This document shows positions 1-6,166 of a stretch of 6,817 nucleotides of DNA, piece by piece. Both the position numbers and the translations under genes were made by a program. The stretch lies in contig JBDVGI010000240.1 in the NCBI GenBank assembly GCA_039962885.1, forward strand, positions 1 through 6,817. Direction: 5' to 3'. Source of the DNA: Litorimonas sp039962885 (lineage in GTDB: Bacteria; Pseudomonadota; Alphaproteobacteria; Caulobacterales; Maricaulaceae). A model generated the notes under the pieces. That model worked only from the letters and a program-made list of their open reading frames with translations. It was not told where the DNA came from and made no database searches. Numbering within the stretch: the stretch's first letter is position 1; each line of letters opens with the position of its first letter.

Positions 1-2203
1 ACCCTATGTACCAAGCAAAATACCAAAATGGCGGATGCACCAAATCTATACCGTGATCATAAATATTCCCCCACCAAGAATAAGTCATTGTCGTGCGGGC
101 GAGTTTCCCATCCACAGTATCCAAAAATGTCATCATCCAGCCTGCTGCAAAACCTAGCGCCCATTGCCCTTGCCAGAAATAATACATAGCTAGAAATGTT
201 AGCACCAATCCCACAGTGGTCACCATATTTGGCGTCAACCGTAACGCGGCACATAAACGCGTAACGTAAAAGGCTGGAACGGGCCAAAACCATTTCGTTA
301 CAAAGTCTGTAATGCCTTTATAGGAGCTTGCAAATTGCCGCTTTTGCAGATCATTCACGGGTGTCGCATGCACATCAACAACATAAGGCGGTTCATTTTT
401 GCGCAAAGCTTTAACATAACCATCATCCAGATCATGCGGACTGACAGCGCTAAGTCCTGTACCTTCAATAGCGCTTACGGGTTGTCCGATAAGGTCATTT
501 GCACGCGCCACATCTACGCCATTTATTCCAATAATTACACCGTCATTCACCAAGGCAATATTACGCCGAGCTACGAAGGCTTTCGCCAAAGGGGATGACA
601 AAACATATTGAACACTTATGTGTAAATTTGGAGATTGATGTGCGGTATCTTGTACAGCGCCGGCTTTTTTAAAGGCCCGTTCTTGCCAGTCTCGCAACGG
701 TAAACCCCAGAGTTTTATCGGGCTTTGCCCGATAATATTTAAAACAGGCGGAATTGAAATAGCTTCAGGAACACCATCATGCTCTCCACTTTTTGCATCA
801 AGGCCTTGCACAGAACTTTCAATATCCAGCCCTTTCATATCTTGCCCTAACGTGTACTTAGCCATAATGACGACAAGGACAACTGCTGTACCATTTCCTA
901 ATAAAGCCGCCCACCCCGGAGCCATTTCGCCAATTGTCGCGGCAAAAATGAAAAAGGAAATTATATATATAAGCACACCTGTCCCCCGCACGAATATCGC
1001 GCGTTCAGGACGGCTTGAGGCATAGAATACAGGGTATAATGGCGCAGCAACCCCCATAAGAGCCGCAGCAGGAACAAGCAGTGACATAAGCGGAGCAGAA
1101 GCAGAATAATCTGTCGATAAAAGACGGCTTAGAGCCTCAGGCCCCACTAGCATAATTACAGCAGAGAGTGACAGCCCCATAGACAATAAAATAACGGCAG
1201 CTCGCGTAACTAATCGCCAGATTTTATCAGCTTGCCCCAATGATACCATTTTCGCAAGCTCAGGGTAAATCACTTGATCAAGCAATATATACCCTTCAGA
1301 TAATATCTTTGCGATTTCTTCGGCTATTTTATAAACGGCGGCCCATGACGCTCCAAAGACGCCGAAAACTAAAATCATAGGCAAATGTAAATTCGCGGCC
1401 CCTAATGTGGAGTCCAAATTCGTCTTAATAACAAAATTCCAAACACCCGCACCCGGCTTGCGGAAGTTCACTTTTGCCTTAATGACATGATGTAACAACC
1501 TTCGGCGTTTCAGCTCTATAATTGCCATGATAGGGATATATGTATAAGCGCAAAAAGACCCTGCGAACCACGCTAGGACGAACCCTTTAAGACCTGCATC
1601 CATATAAGCCGCTATTATCACTCCCACAAGCCGAACCGCGGGCATAATTAAAGACTTGATGGCCAAAACATAAAATTTATCAAACAATCTAAATATACCA
1701 ATAGACGCCCCGCGCTGGCTCATAATTACCAGAAGGCAATACCCCATAATATAAGGCTTTGATGTTTCCATATTTGCGGAAAGTTCGCCTAGACCGCTTG
1801 CAGATGAAACAATAAAGGCTCCAAAATAAAACACGCTTATGGAGAGTAAAAACCCGAAAATAGCGGCCATAAAGTCAAGCCTGACACCAAAATTCAAAAT
1901 CTTACACAGGCCTTCATGCTCGTTGTCTTTGACACTATTCGTGCCAAACCGAATGATAGATTGCCAACTATGAAACGTCGCCACTTCCGCAAAAAATAAC
2001 ATATAAGCATGCAAAAACAATACGATACCAAAGGTAGCTGTATCAAGATGCTTGGCAGCCAATAAAAGACTGACGGCACCAAAAAGCGCGCCAAGAAACT
2101 TTGACCCCATCATTAAGCCAGTATTAGCAGCCACACGCTGCCCGACTGTCTTTGTCGAAGTTATAGATAAATCAGGCGTGAGATCTGCAGGAAGGCTTTG
2201 CAT
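1..2203 (-). CDS. Fused lipid flippase / nucleotidyltransferase-like / CDP-alcohol phosphotransferase (partial, 3' end missing)
   Basis: The frame is open from ATG at 2203 to base 1 with no stop, giving 734 complete codons. Residues about 1-450 are a run of hydrophobic helices of the MOP/Wzx polysaccharide-lipid flippase type (N-terminal NTGLMMGSKFLGALFG; HSWQSIIRFG). After a soluble linker, residues about 480-625 look like a degenerate NTP-transferase (IIGQSPIKLWGLPLRDW near 490; FVARRNIALVNDGVIIG), lacking the LAGG-x-GTR loop. Residues from about 630 are a CDP-alcohol phosphatidyltransferase domain: SYKGITDFVTK, LTPNMVTT (M660), then D695, D698-G699, A702-R703, G712, D716 and D720 in exact CAP spacing. 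Family knowledge: these aspartates bind Mg2+ and the CDP-alcohol at the inner membrane. Inferred role: transfer of a phospho-headgroup to a lipid alcohol plus flipping of the product. The start overlaps the upstream stop by one base (TAATG). The missing C-terminus should hold the remaining CAP helices. Domain calls are confident; substrate is unknown. Confidence 0.9.
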   Translation of the reverse strand, partial: MQSLPADLTPDLSITSTKTVGQRVAANTGLMMGSKFLGALFGAVSLLLAAKHLDTATFGIVLFLHAYMLFFAEVATFHSWQSIIRFGTNSVKDNEHEGLCKILNFGVRLDFMAAIFGFLLSISVFYFGAFIVSSASGLGELSANMETSKPYIMGYCLLVIMSQRGASIGIFRLFDKFYVLAIKSLIMPAVRLVGVIIAAYMDAGLKGFVLAWFAGSFCAYTYIPIMAIIELKRRRLLHHVIKAKVNFRKPGAGVWNFVIKTNLDSTLGAANLHLPMILVFGVFGASWAAVYKIAEEIAKILSEGYILLDQVIYPELAKMVSLGQADKIWRLVTRAAVILLSMGLSLSAVIMLVGPEALSRLLSTDYSASAPLMSLLVPAAALMGVAAPLYPVFYASSRPERAIFVRGTGVLIYIISFFIFAATIGEMAPGWAALLGNGTAVVLVVIMAKYTLGQDMKGLDIESSVQGLDAKSGEHDGVPEAISIPPVLNIIGQSPIKLWGLPLRDWQERAFKKAGAVQDTAHQSPNLHISVQYVLSSPLAKAFVARRNIALVNDGVIIGINGVDVARANDLIGQPVSAIEGTGLSAVSPHDLDDGYVKALRKNEPPYVVDVHATPVNDLQKRQFASSYKGITDFVTKWFWPVPAFYVTRLCAALRLTPNMVTTVGLVLTFLAMYYFWQGQWALGFAAGWMMTFLDTVDGKLARTTMTYSWWGNIYDHGIDLVHPPFWYFAWYIG

Positions 2204-2205
2204 TA
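2201..2205 (-). promoter_or_regulatory. TAATG stop-start junction (nucleotidyltransferase to flippase fusion)
   Basis: On the minus strand the TAA of the nucleotidyltransferase and the ATG of the fusion gene share one A/T pair. No convincing Shine-Dalgarno lies in the preceding 20 bases, so initiation probably depends on ribosomes terminating upstream (translational coupling). This junction decides the start of the fusion gene. Confidence 0.8.
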
Positions 2206-3009
2206 TAATGACTTTGCTAAATGGCGATCTTTTAGAATCGTTTCGACTAAAGTTAAGTCGCTTGGTTTGTCTACGTCCATCGCAGCTTCGGCAATAGGGA
2301 TAAGGATTGGGGCGGCTGTGATTCCAATTCGCTTGCCTGCGTATTCAAAAGCGCCCTGTAAGCTTAAACGGCCAAGAGCATATCGCAAGCCTACGCCAAG
2401 ACCAATTTTGCGAGCTAGCTTTATCGGACGTTTGCGTAAATGCTGCGCGCTTTTCCAAAATTCAATCGCAGCTCGGCCTTTATCATTTGCAACATAAAAC
2501 ATATTACAGCCAGAAACGGCGTCATCTGAAAACTTTAAATAAGTTCGTTTTGTCTCAGGATATGCAGGGGCTATAACGGATTGGCTGGCTAACCCGACAC
2601 AAAAATCAGCGCTGCTTTGCTGGGCTCCTCTAATGAAATGCTCAAGCATCTCTGGCGTTAGCAAGGCATGATCACACGTTGTGACAAGGCAAGGCAAAGC
2701 AATCTCGTTTTCCAAAGCTAATGACACGCTATCGGCGGGCCCTGCCCCGCTTGGAGCTTGGCTTAAGCGATCATCACTATCAACACTGTAACCGCTTATG
2801 TGATAAGGTTGCTTCAGACTTAAAGCCTGCTGACTGGACGATTGAAGAGCGCCAAGGACATAATCAAGCATTTTTCGGCCCAATATAGGCACATCTGCTT
2901 TATGCGATACACATGCATTCTGGCATAAAGTATCAACAACGCCCTCGCGTTGCCCTGCTAATATCAAAACCGAAACGTGCGGAGCTTGTGGCGTTAAAGG
3001 TACAGACAT
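2203..3009 (-). CDS. MobA-like nucleotidyltransferase (sugar/polyol-phosphate cytidylyl- or guanylyltransferase type)
   Basis: A 268-residue soluble, probably cytoplasmic enzyme of the MobA/IspD-like NTP-transferase fold. Visible motifs: the nucleotide loop LILAGQREG (residues 15-23), HKADVPILGRKML (36-48) with the expected lysine K37, a SGAGPADSVSLAL stretch (87-99), and TTCDHALLT (110-118) whose D113 fits the Mg2+-binding aspartate. SGCNMFYV and AMDVDKPSDLTLV toward the C-terminus are also family-like. The usual GGxGTR loop is modified to GQREG, as in a subgroup I associate with CDP-alcohol transferase neighbours. Known family reaction: NTP plus a phosphorylated small molecule gives an NDP-activated product plus pyrophosphate. 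Inference: it supplies the CDP-headgroup used by the CDP-alcohol transferase encoded immediately downstream. It is coupled by TAATG to both neighbours. Molybdenum-cofactor guanylylation (true MobA) is unlikely given the context. Substrate unknown. Confidence 0.9.
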   Translation of the reverse strand: MSVPLTPQAPHVSVLILAGQREGVVDTLCQNACVSHKADVPILGRKMLDYVLGALQSSSQQALSLKQPYHISGYSVDSDDRLSQAPSGAGPADSVSLALENEIALPCLVTTCDHALLTPEMLEHFIRGAQQSSADFCVGLASQSVIAPAYPETKRTYLKFSDDAVSGCNMFYVANDKGRAAIEFWKSAQHLRKRPIKLARKIGLGVGLRYALGRLSLQGAFEYAGKRIGITAAPILIPIAEAAMDVDKPSDLTLVETILKDRHLAKSL

Positions 3010-3011
3010 TA
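3007..3011 (-). promoter_or_regulatory. TAATG stop-start junction (GNAT to nucleotidyltransferase)
   Basis: The TAA of the GNAT gene overlaps the ATG of the nucleotidyltransferase by one base, the same arrangement as the next junction downstream. There is no clear Shine-Dalgarno in front (the preceding bases read CAAAAGTCTATTCAT), which points to termination-reinitiation coupling. Confidence 0.8.
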
Positions 3012-4160
3012 ATGAATAGACTTTTGATACATGCGGTATGTTTTGTAATGCTCCGCTTGCGCCTGATCACAGATAGCTTTCATGCCATCATTATCTTCGA
3101 GTATCCATGATAACTCGCAATGCGTATAACCATTATCGCGCCCGCCTGCATAAGCTAGCTCGCAAATTTTAGTCGTGAGCGCCACACCCTTACGTTTATT
3201 ATGCCACTCGCGGCGCAATCCCATAAGCGGTAAGCGAAGACGTTTAACTTTCCGAACCTTTAGGCGCCATAAAAACCTCGCCCAATTAAACGGTAATAAA
3301 CGCCCATTAAACCCTTTTGCTACCTCATTTATATCAGGTATCATACAGACATATGCCACAGGTTTATCATCGATAGAACCAATCCAGAAAGAATCATGGA
3401 CAATGATGGGTTTCATTTCTTTGGCCGTATGAAGAATTTGCTCAGGCGTAAACGGGATAAAGCCCCAATTTTCTGACCAAGCATCATTGAAAATATCCAT
3501 TGCAATTTTGATATCTTCAACAAAATTACTCTTATCTAACCGGCGCCATGTTAAAGATGGCGTTTTATCCGCGTAACCGACTAAAGCTTGTATAATTCTC
3601 GAACGCGGATAGCCAGCATGCAAGTCTGACATATAAGCGTATAAATCTACGACTTTTTCAAATCCGTACTCTTCTACTGATGTTTGATAGTCTGGGCGCC
3701 CATAAGGCATTAAAATTGCTGGCGGAGTGTCAAAACCATCAATTAACAGGCCGCATTCCTCATTTACACTCCATTGTGCAGGGCCGAAAATTTTATCCCG
3801 TCCTTGAGATTTTACCCATTCTTCTGCCGCTGCGAGCAAAGCGCGTGTTATTTCCGAATCAGCAACTGTATCAAGATAGCCAAAAAAGCCCGCATTATCA
3901 TTATAATGCGCGTCATGAGATGCATTTATGAAAGCTGCAACGCGGCCAAGTAACTGCCCATCTTTGTAAGCTAAAAAAAACTGGTGGGTAATAGGCTTGG
4001 CAGCAGGGTTTTTACGGGGGTCAACTTGCGCTGCGCGTTCAAATCGCAATGGAGCGCGCCAGTTGGGTTCATTCTTATACAAGGTATAAGGTAAATTCAA
4101 AAAAGCTTTAACTTGCTTCCGTGTCTCAACGGCATGAATATCTATCTTAGAGCTAGCCAA
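3009..4160 (-). CDS. Double-GNAT N-acyltransferase family protein (possible bacterial ceramide-synthase-like)
   Basis: A 383-residue soluble protein. The N-terminal half has YTLYKNEPNWRAPLR (25-39), a GNAT-like strand FFLAYKDGQLLGRVAAFIN and GFFGYLDTV, followed by GPAQWSVNEECGLLIDGFDTPPAILMPYGRPDYQ, typical of a family of about 380 residues often annotated as N-acetyltransferase or, wrongly, dATP pyrophosphohydrolase. The C-terminal GNAT half ends in SWILEDNDGM (351-360) and KTYRMYQKSI (373-382), matching the family's N-x2-M and K-T-Y-R-x-Y signature. Family fold implies acyl transfer from a CoA or ACP donor to an amine. From memory, the ceramide synthase of Caulobacter (CC_1154/CCNA_01212) may be of this kind; I could not check this. 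The start is TTG at 4160: no upstream ATG or GTG is available before a stop, and AAGGA sits 6 bases ahead. First gene of a TAATG-coupled trio. Confidence 0.85.
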   Translation of the reverse strand: MASSKIDIHAVETRKQVKAFLNLPYTLYKNEPNWRAPLRFERAAQVDPRKNPAAKPITHQFFLAYKDGQLLGRVAAFINASHDAHYNDNAGFFGYLDTVADSEITRALLAAAEEWVKSQGRDKIFGPAQWSVNEECGLLIDGFDTPPAILMPYGRPDYQTSVEEYGFEKVVDLYAYMSDLHAGYPRSRIIQALVGYADKTPSLTWRRLDKSNFVEDIKIAMDIFNDAWSENWGFIPFTPEQILHTAKEMKPIIVHDSFWIGSIDDKPVAYVCMIPDINEVAKGFNGRLLPFNWARFLWRLKVRKVKRLRLPLMGLRREWHNKRKGVALTTKICELAYAGGRDNGYTHCELSWILEDNDGMKAICDQAQAEHYKTYRMYQKSIH

Positions 4161-4166
4161 AACGTG

Positions 4167-4171
4167 TCCTT
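4167..4171 (-). promoter_or_regulatory. Shine-Dalgarno AAGGA deciding the TTG start of the GNAT gene
   Basis: Minus-strand AAGGA lies 6 bases before TTG at 4160. It is the best ribosome binding site in the window and supports the unusual start codon. An in-frame stop (TAG) not far upstream excludes a longer form, and the next internal methionine is far into the conserved domain. Confidence 0.65.
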
Positions 4172-4180
4172 TTTGCCACC

Positions 4181-4209
4181 CCTATACGCAATATCCTAAT
4201 AAAGGCCAA
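4181..4209 (-). promoter_or_regulatory. Weak candidate sigma70-type promoter for the GNAT operon
   Basis: On the minus strand, TTGGCC (4209-4204) and TATAGG (4186-4181) are separated by 17 bases, each matching 4 of 6 consensus positions. It would start transcription near 4174, leaving a very short leader before the AAGGA site. It overlaps one arm of the large inverted repeat, so the resemblance may be fortuitous. The operon could instead be read through from the DUF2141 gene. Confidence 0.2.
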
Positions 4210-4236
4210 TAGCGCTTTATTAGGATATTGCGTATA
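4183..4236. repeat. Perfect 22-bp inverted repeat with 10-bp loop
   Basis: The arm 4183-4204 is the exact reverse complement of 4215-4236, with loop gccaatagcg between. The stem is AT-rich (core CAATATCCTAATAAAG) and no T-run follows on either strand, unlike a standard Rho-independent terminator. It fills most of the 91-bp gap between the DUF2141 stop and the GNAT start, ending about 12 bases before the GNAT ribosome binding site. It could form a hairpin in a read-through mRNA (partial terminator, processing or stability element), be a protein-binding operator, or be a copy of a dispersed palindromic element. Only one copy is present here. Confidence 0.9.
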
Positions 4237-4251
4237 TCTGCAACTCCAAGA

Positions 4252-4854
4252 TTACATTGTTAAATCGACAAGATTAATGTCAATATCTGCCCCTTCGAAA
4301 GGGACATCAAAGCTAGTTTCTGAAAATTTAGGTAAGCGCAGAGCTTTGATTTTAGGGTTATTCGACAAACCATATGGCTCTAATGGCTTGAAATTCCATG
4401 CCTTTTTAAGCTTACGATCGCCATTTTTGTCATGATACCCCACAATAGCATATTGTCCAGTCGCAGGTAGGTTAATACATATTTGCTGCGGGCCTTCCTG
4501 GGCAGGAACACGAATACGGCGAAGCTTACCTTTGGATTTCATAAAGTTGTGCTCCCCAAACATTTCAAGCTTCATGATGCCTTCAGCTGTAATGTTATGA
4601 ACCGTCACGCGAATCTGTAAGGCGCCTGGTACGCAAGTGTCAGCCTTATCTCTGTCATATAGAGGCAAGCCCGTTTCAATACCGATTTGAGAATAAGGAC
4701 GCCCCTCCTCATCCACATGCGCGACTTCACCCACAGGTGTACCAAGATCGTCATTAAGGGTAGTTTGAGCATTGGCAGGTATAACCAGAGTTAGAGCCAT
4801 ACCAAGTCCAACAAAACATTTGGAAAAATTAATCATAAGGGAAATTGCTTTCAC
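4252..4854 (-). CDS. Secreted DUF2141-family protein
   Basis: A 200-residue protein with a Sec signal peptide: K2/K12, hydrophobic core about 13-25, and AxA site A27-N28-A29, cleaved before Q30. The mature part has an N-terminal extension (about 30-70) and then a DUF2141-type beta-sandwich: C74-VPGALQIRVTVHNI, C126-INLPATGQYAIVGYHDKNGD (126-146) and YGLSNN (161-166), followed by LPKFSETSFDV. C74 and C126 could form a disulfide in the periplasm. HDKNGD resembles the family's HDxNxNG turn but the last asparagine-glycine is changed. The biochemical function of the family is unknown. GTG at 4854 has AAAGG 9 bases upstream; ATG at 4836 would still leave a workable signal peptide. It is divergent from lptF and upstream of the GNAT operon, which suggests an envelope role (inference). 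Confidence 0.85.
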   Translation of the reverse strand: MKAISLMINFSKCFVGLGMALTLVIPANAQTTLNDDLGTPVGEVAHVDEEGRPYSQIGIETGLPLYDRDKADTCVPGALQIRVTVHNITAEGIMKLEMFGEHNFMKSKGKLRRIRVPAQEGPQQICINLPATGQYAIVGYHDKNGDRKLKKAWNFKPLEPYGLSNNPKIKALRLPKFSETSFDVPFEGADIDINLVDLTM

Positions 4855-4906
4855 AGTCTGTAGCCTTTAGACATAAGATGCGCAAATCAGCGCGTTCCGT
4901 ATCCAT
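4855..4906. other. Divergent intergenic region between the DUF2141 gene and lptF
   Basis: This 52-bp gap (99 or so if lptF starts at 4955) must hold promoters for both directions. I found no pair of -35/-10 boxes with good spacing on either strand; TAAGAT at 4874 is the closest -10-like hexamer for lptF but lacks a partner. It contains AAAGG (4864-4868) as ribosome binding site for the leftward gene and a short GCGC-N6-GCGC dyad at 4880-4893. Confidence 0.5.
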
Positions 4907-4913
4907 ATGGATA
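4900..4913. repeat. 14-bp perfect palindrome over the first lptF ATG
   Basis: TATCCATATGGATA is self-complementary and centred between 4906 and 4907, exactly at the upstream ATG of lptF. It could be an operator in the divergent control region or a chance palindrome; a window this size is expected to hold about 0.4 of this length by chance. Confidence 0.4.
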
Positions 4914-6166
4914 GTTACGACCGCTTAGTAAAGGTACGCTTACAAATATTTAATATGGGACAACTTAATCAATACTTATTCAAGAAAGCCGCGATCAGCA
5001 TTGGCGGATTAGTGGTTTTCGCCTGCTGCGTACTACTTTTAGAGCGTTTACTGCGTATTTTTGAGGTTGTCACAACCTCAACCAATCCCGCTAGTGATGC
5101 ATCAACAATGATTATTAATTTATTACCATATTACCTTGGCATAGCTGTTCCAATGGCGCTGTTATTGGGAATCATCATTACGGTCGACCGCTTTAGCCGC
5201 TCAAGTGAGCTGACAGCAGCCTTAGGCGCAGGCGTGTCTTTGACCCATATGACTAAACCTTTTTTCCTTTTGGCGCTTGTTTTAGCTATTTTCACAATCT
5301 TTATTGAAGGAATATTCCAGCCTGTTGGTCGTTATAACTACAGAAAAGTGGAAAATCATATCAAGCAAACAGCTTTCACCGCCGCATTACGCGAAGGTAC
5401 CTTTACGCAGGTTGGAGATCGCACGTTCTTTGCTGGAACTGACTTACCCGGCGCAGCCATAGGCCCCATTTTCATCTATGAACAAGTGATGACTAATAAA
5501 GACCAAACGGGTTTTCGCATAACAACAGCCAATGAAGGTCAACTTATTGTGCGCGACAAAACAAATGAACCTGTCCTTCAACTCGCTGAAGGCCGTGGTT
5601 TTCAAATCGTCGATAATCAAAAGCTAGATGGCAACGTACGATTTGGCGGCACAACAGTGGCCGGCGCTGCGACGGTCGATAAATTTCGTGTGCGCGGTGA
5701 TGATGAACGCGAAATGACATCGCGGGAACTTTTTACTAACAGATCAGGGAATGCCTTTTCCAATGTCGATAAGAATGTCACAAATGCAACACTGCATCTG
5801 CGCATAGCTAAGTCTATTGTACTGCTAATTTTACCGTTTATTGCCGTGCCATTTGGACTAAATTATGGACGAAACCCCTCCTCTGCAGGCATATTCGTCG
5901 GCGTTGTCTTTCTTGTCTCGTTGCAAAAGGCCCTAGAATTCGCGCAATCATTAGGGGCAGCAGGAAAGATCCCGCCTTGGATGGGCATATGGGGCATTGT
6001 TTTGGCTGTCGCTCTCTTTGCGGTTTATATCTTCCGAAAAAGCGCCTTTAAAATGGGTCAACCGCCCTTAACATCTATTTCTCATTGGATGACGCATGTG
6101 TCAGGCAAAATTAAATCCGCTATCGCAAAATTAACGCCTAAACCCGAAAGAATCGAACGTGTTTAA
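4907..6166 (+). CDS. lptF: LPS export ABC transporter permease LptF
   Basis: Inner-membrane subunit of LptB2FG, which extracts lipopolysaccharide from the inner membrane and feeds it to the LptC-A-D bridge. Its 419 residues show the family layout: three N-terminal membrane helices (about 29-52, 68-93, 117-137) and the coupling-helix region SELTAALGAGVSL (100-112) that docks on LptB. A periplasmic beta-rich domain follows (about 140-300), then three C-terminal helices (about 302-320, 328-345, 358-376) and a basic tail. No convincing Shine-Dalgarno precedes 4907. MGQLNQYLFKKAA beginning at Met17 (ATG 4955) aligns better with the usual LptF N-terminus, so 4955 may be the true start and the first 16 codons leader. 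lptG follows with an 8-base overlap, so the two are co-translated. Confidence 0.93.
   Translation: MDSYDRLVKVRLQIFNMGQLNQYLFKKAAISIGGLVVFACCVLLLERLLRIFEVVTTSTNPASDASTMIINLLPYYLGIAVPMALLLGIIITVDRFSRSSELTAALGAGVSLTHMTKPFFLLALVLAIFTIFIEGIFQPVGRYNYRKVENHIKQTAFTAALREGTFTQVGDRTFFAGTDLPGAAIGPIFIYEQVMTNKDQTGFRITTANEGQLIVRDKTNEPVLQLAEGRGFQIVDNQKLDGNVRFGGTTVAGAATVDKFRVRGDDEREMTSRELFTNRSGNAFSNVDKNVTNATLHLRIAKSIVLLILPFIAVPFGLNYGRNPSSAGIFVGVVFLVSLQKALEFAQSLGAAGKIPPWMGIWGIVLAVALFAVYIFRKSAFKMGQPPLTSISHWMTHVSGKIKSAIAKLTPKPERIERV

Noticed and set aside
57..293. Open frame of 78 codons on the minus strand
   Set aside because: It lies out of frame inside the CDP-alcohol transferase domain, whose exact CAP signature fixes the true frame.
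335..598. Open frame of 87 codons on the plus strand
   Set aside because: Antisense shadow of the fusion gene; no family resemblance or ribosome binding site.
961..974. ATATATATA run resembling a promoter or origin element
   Set aside because: It encodes part of a flippase membrane helix (LIYIIS) in the supported frame.
1894..2094. Hydrophobic 66-codon minus-strand frame resembling a small membrane protein
   Set aside because: It is a shifted-frame reading of the flippase N-terminus; the proper frame from 2203 is continuous and family-like.
2201..2210. 10-bp palindrome CATTATAATG at the fusion gene start
   Set aside because: Short palindromes of this length are common by chance; the stop-start overlap explains the site.
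2913..3931. Several plus-strand open frames of 65-85 codons opposite the NTase and GNAT genes
   Set aside because: All are antisense to well-supported genes and have no recognisable domains.
4181..4238. Inverted repeat as a standard Rho-independent terminator
   Set aside because: The stem is AT-rich and neither strand has a T-run after it.
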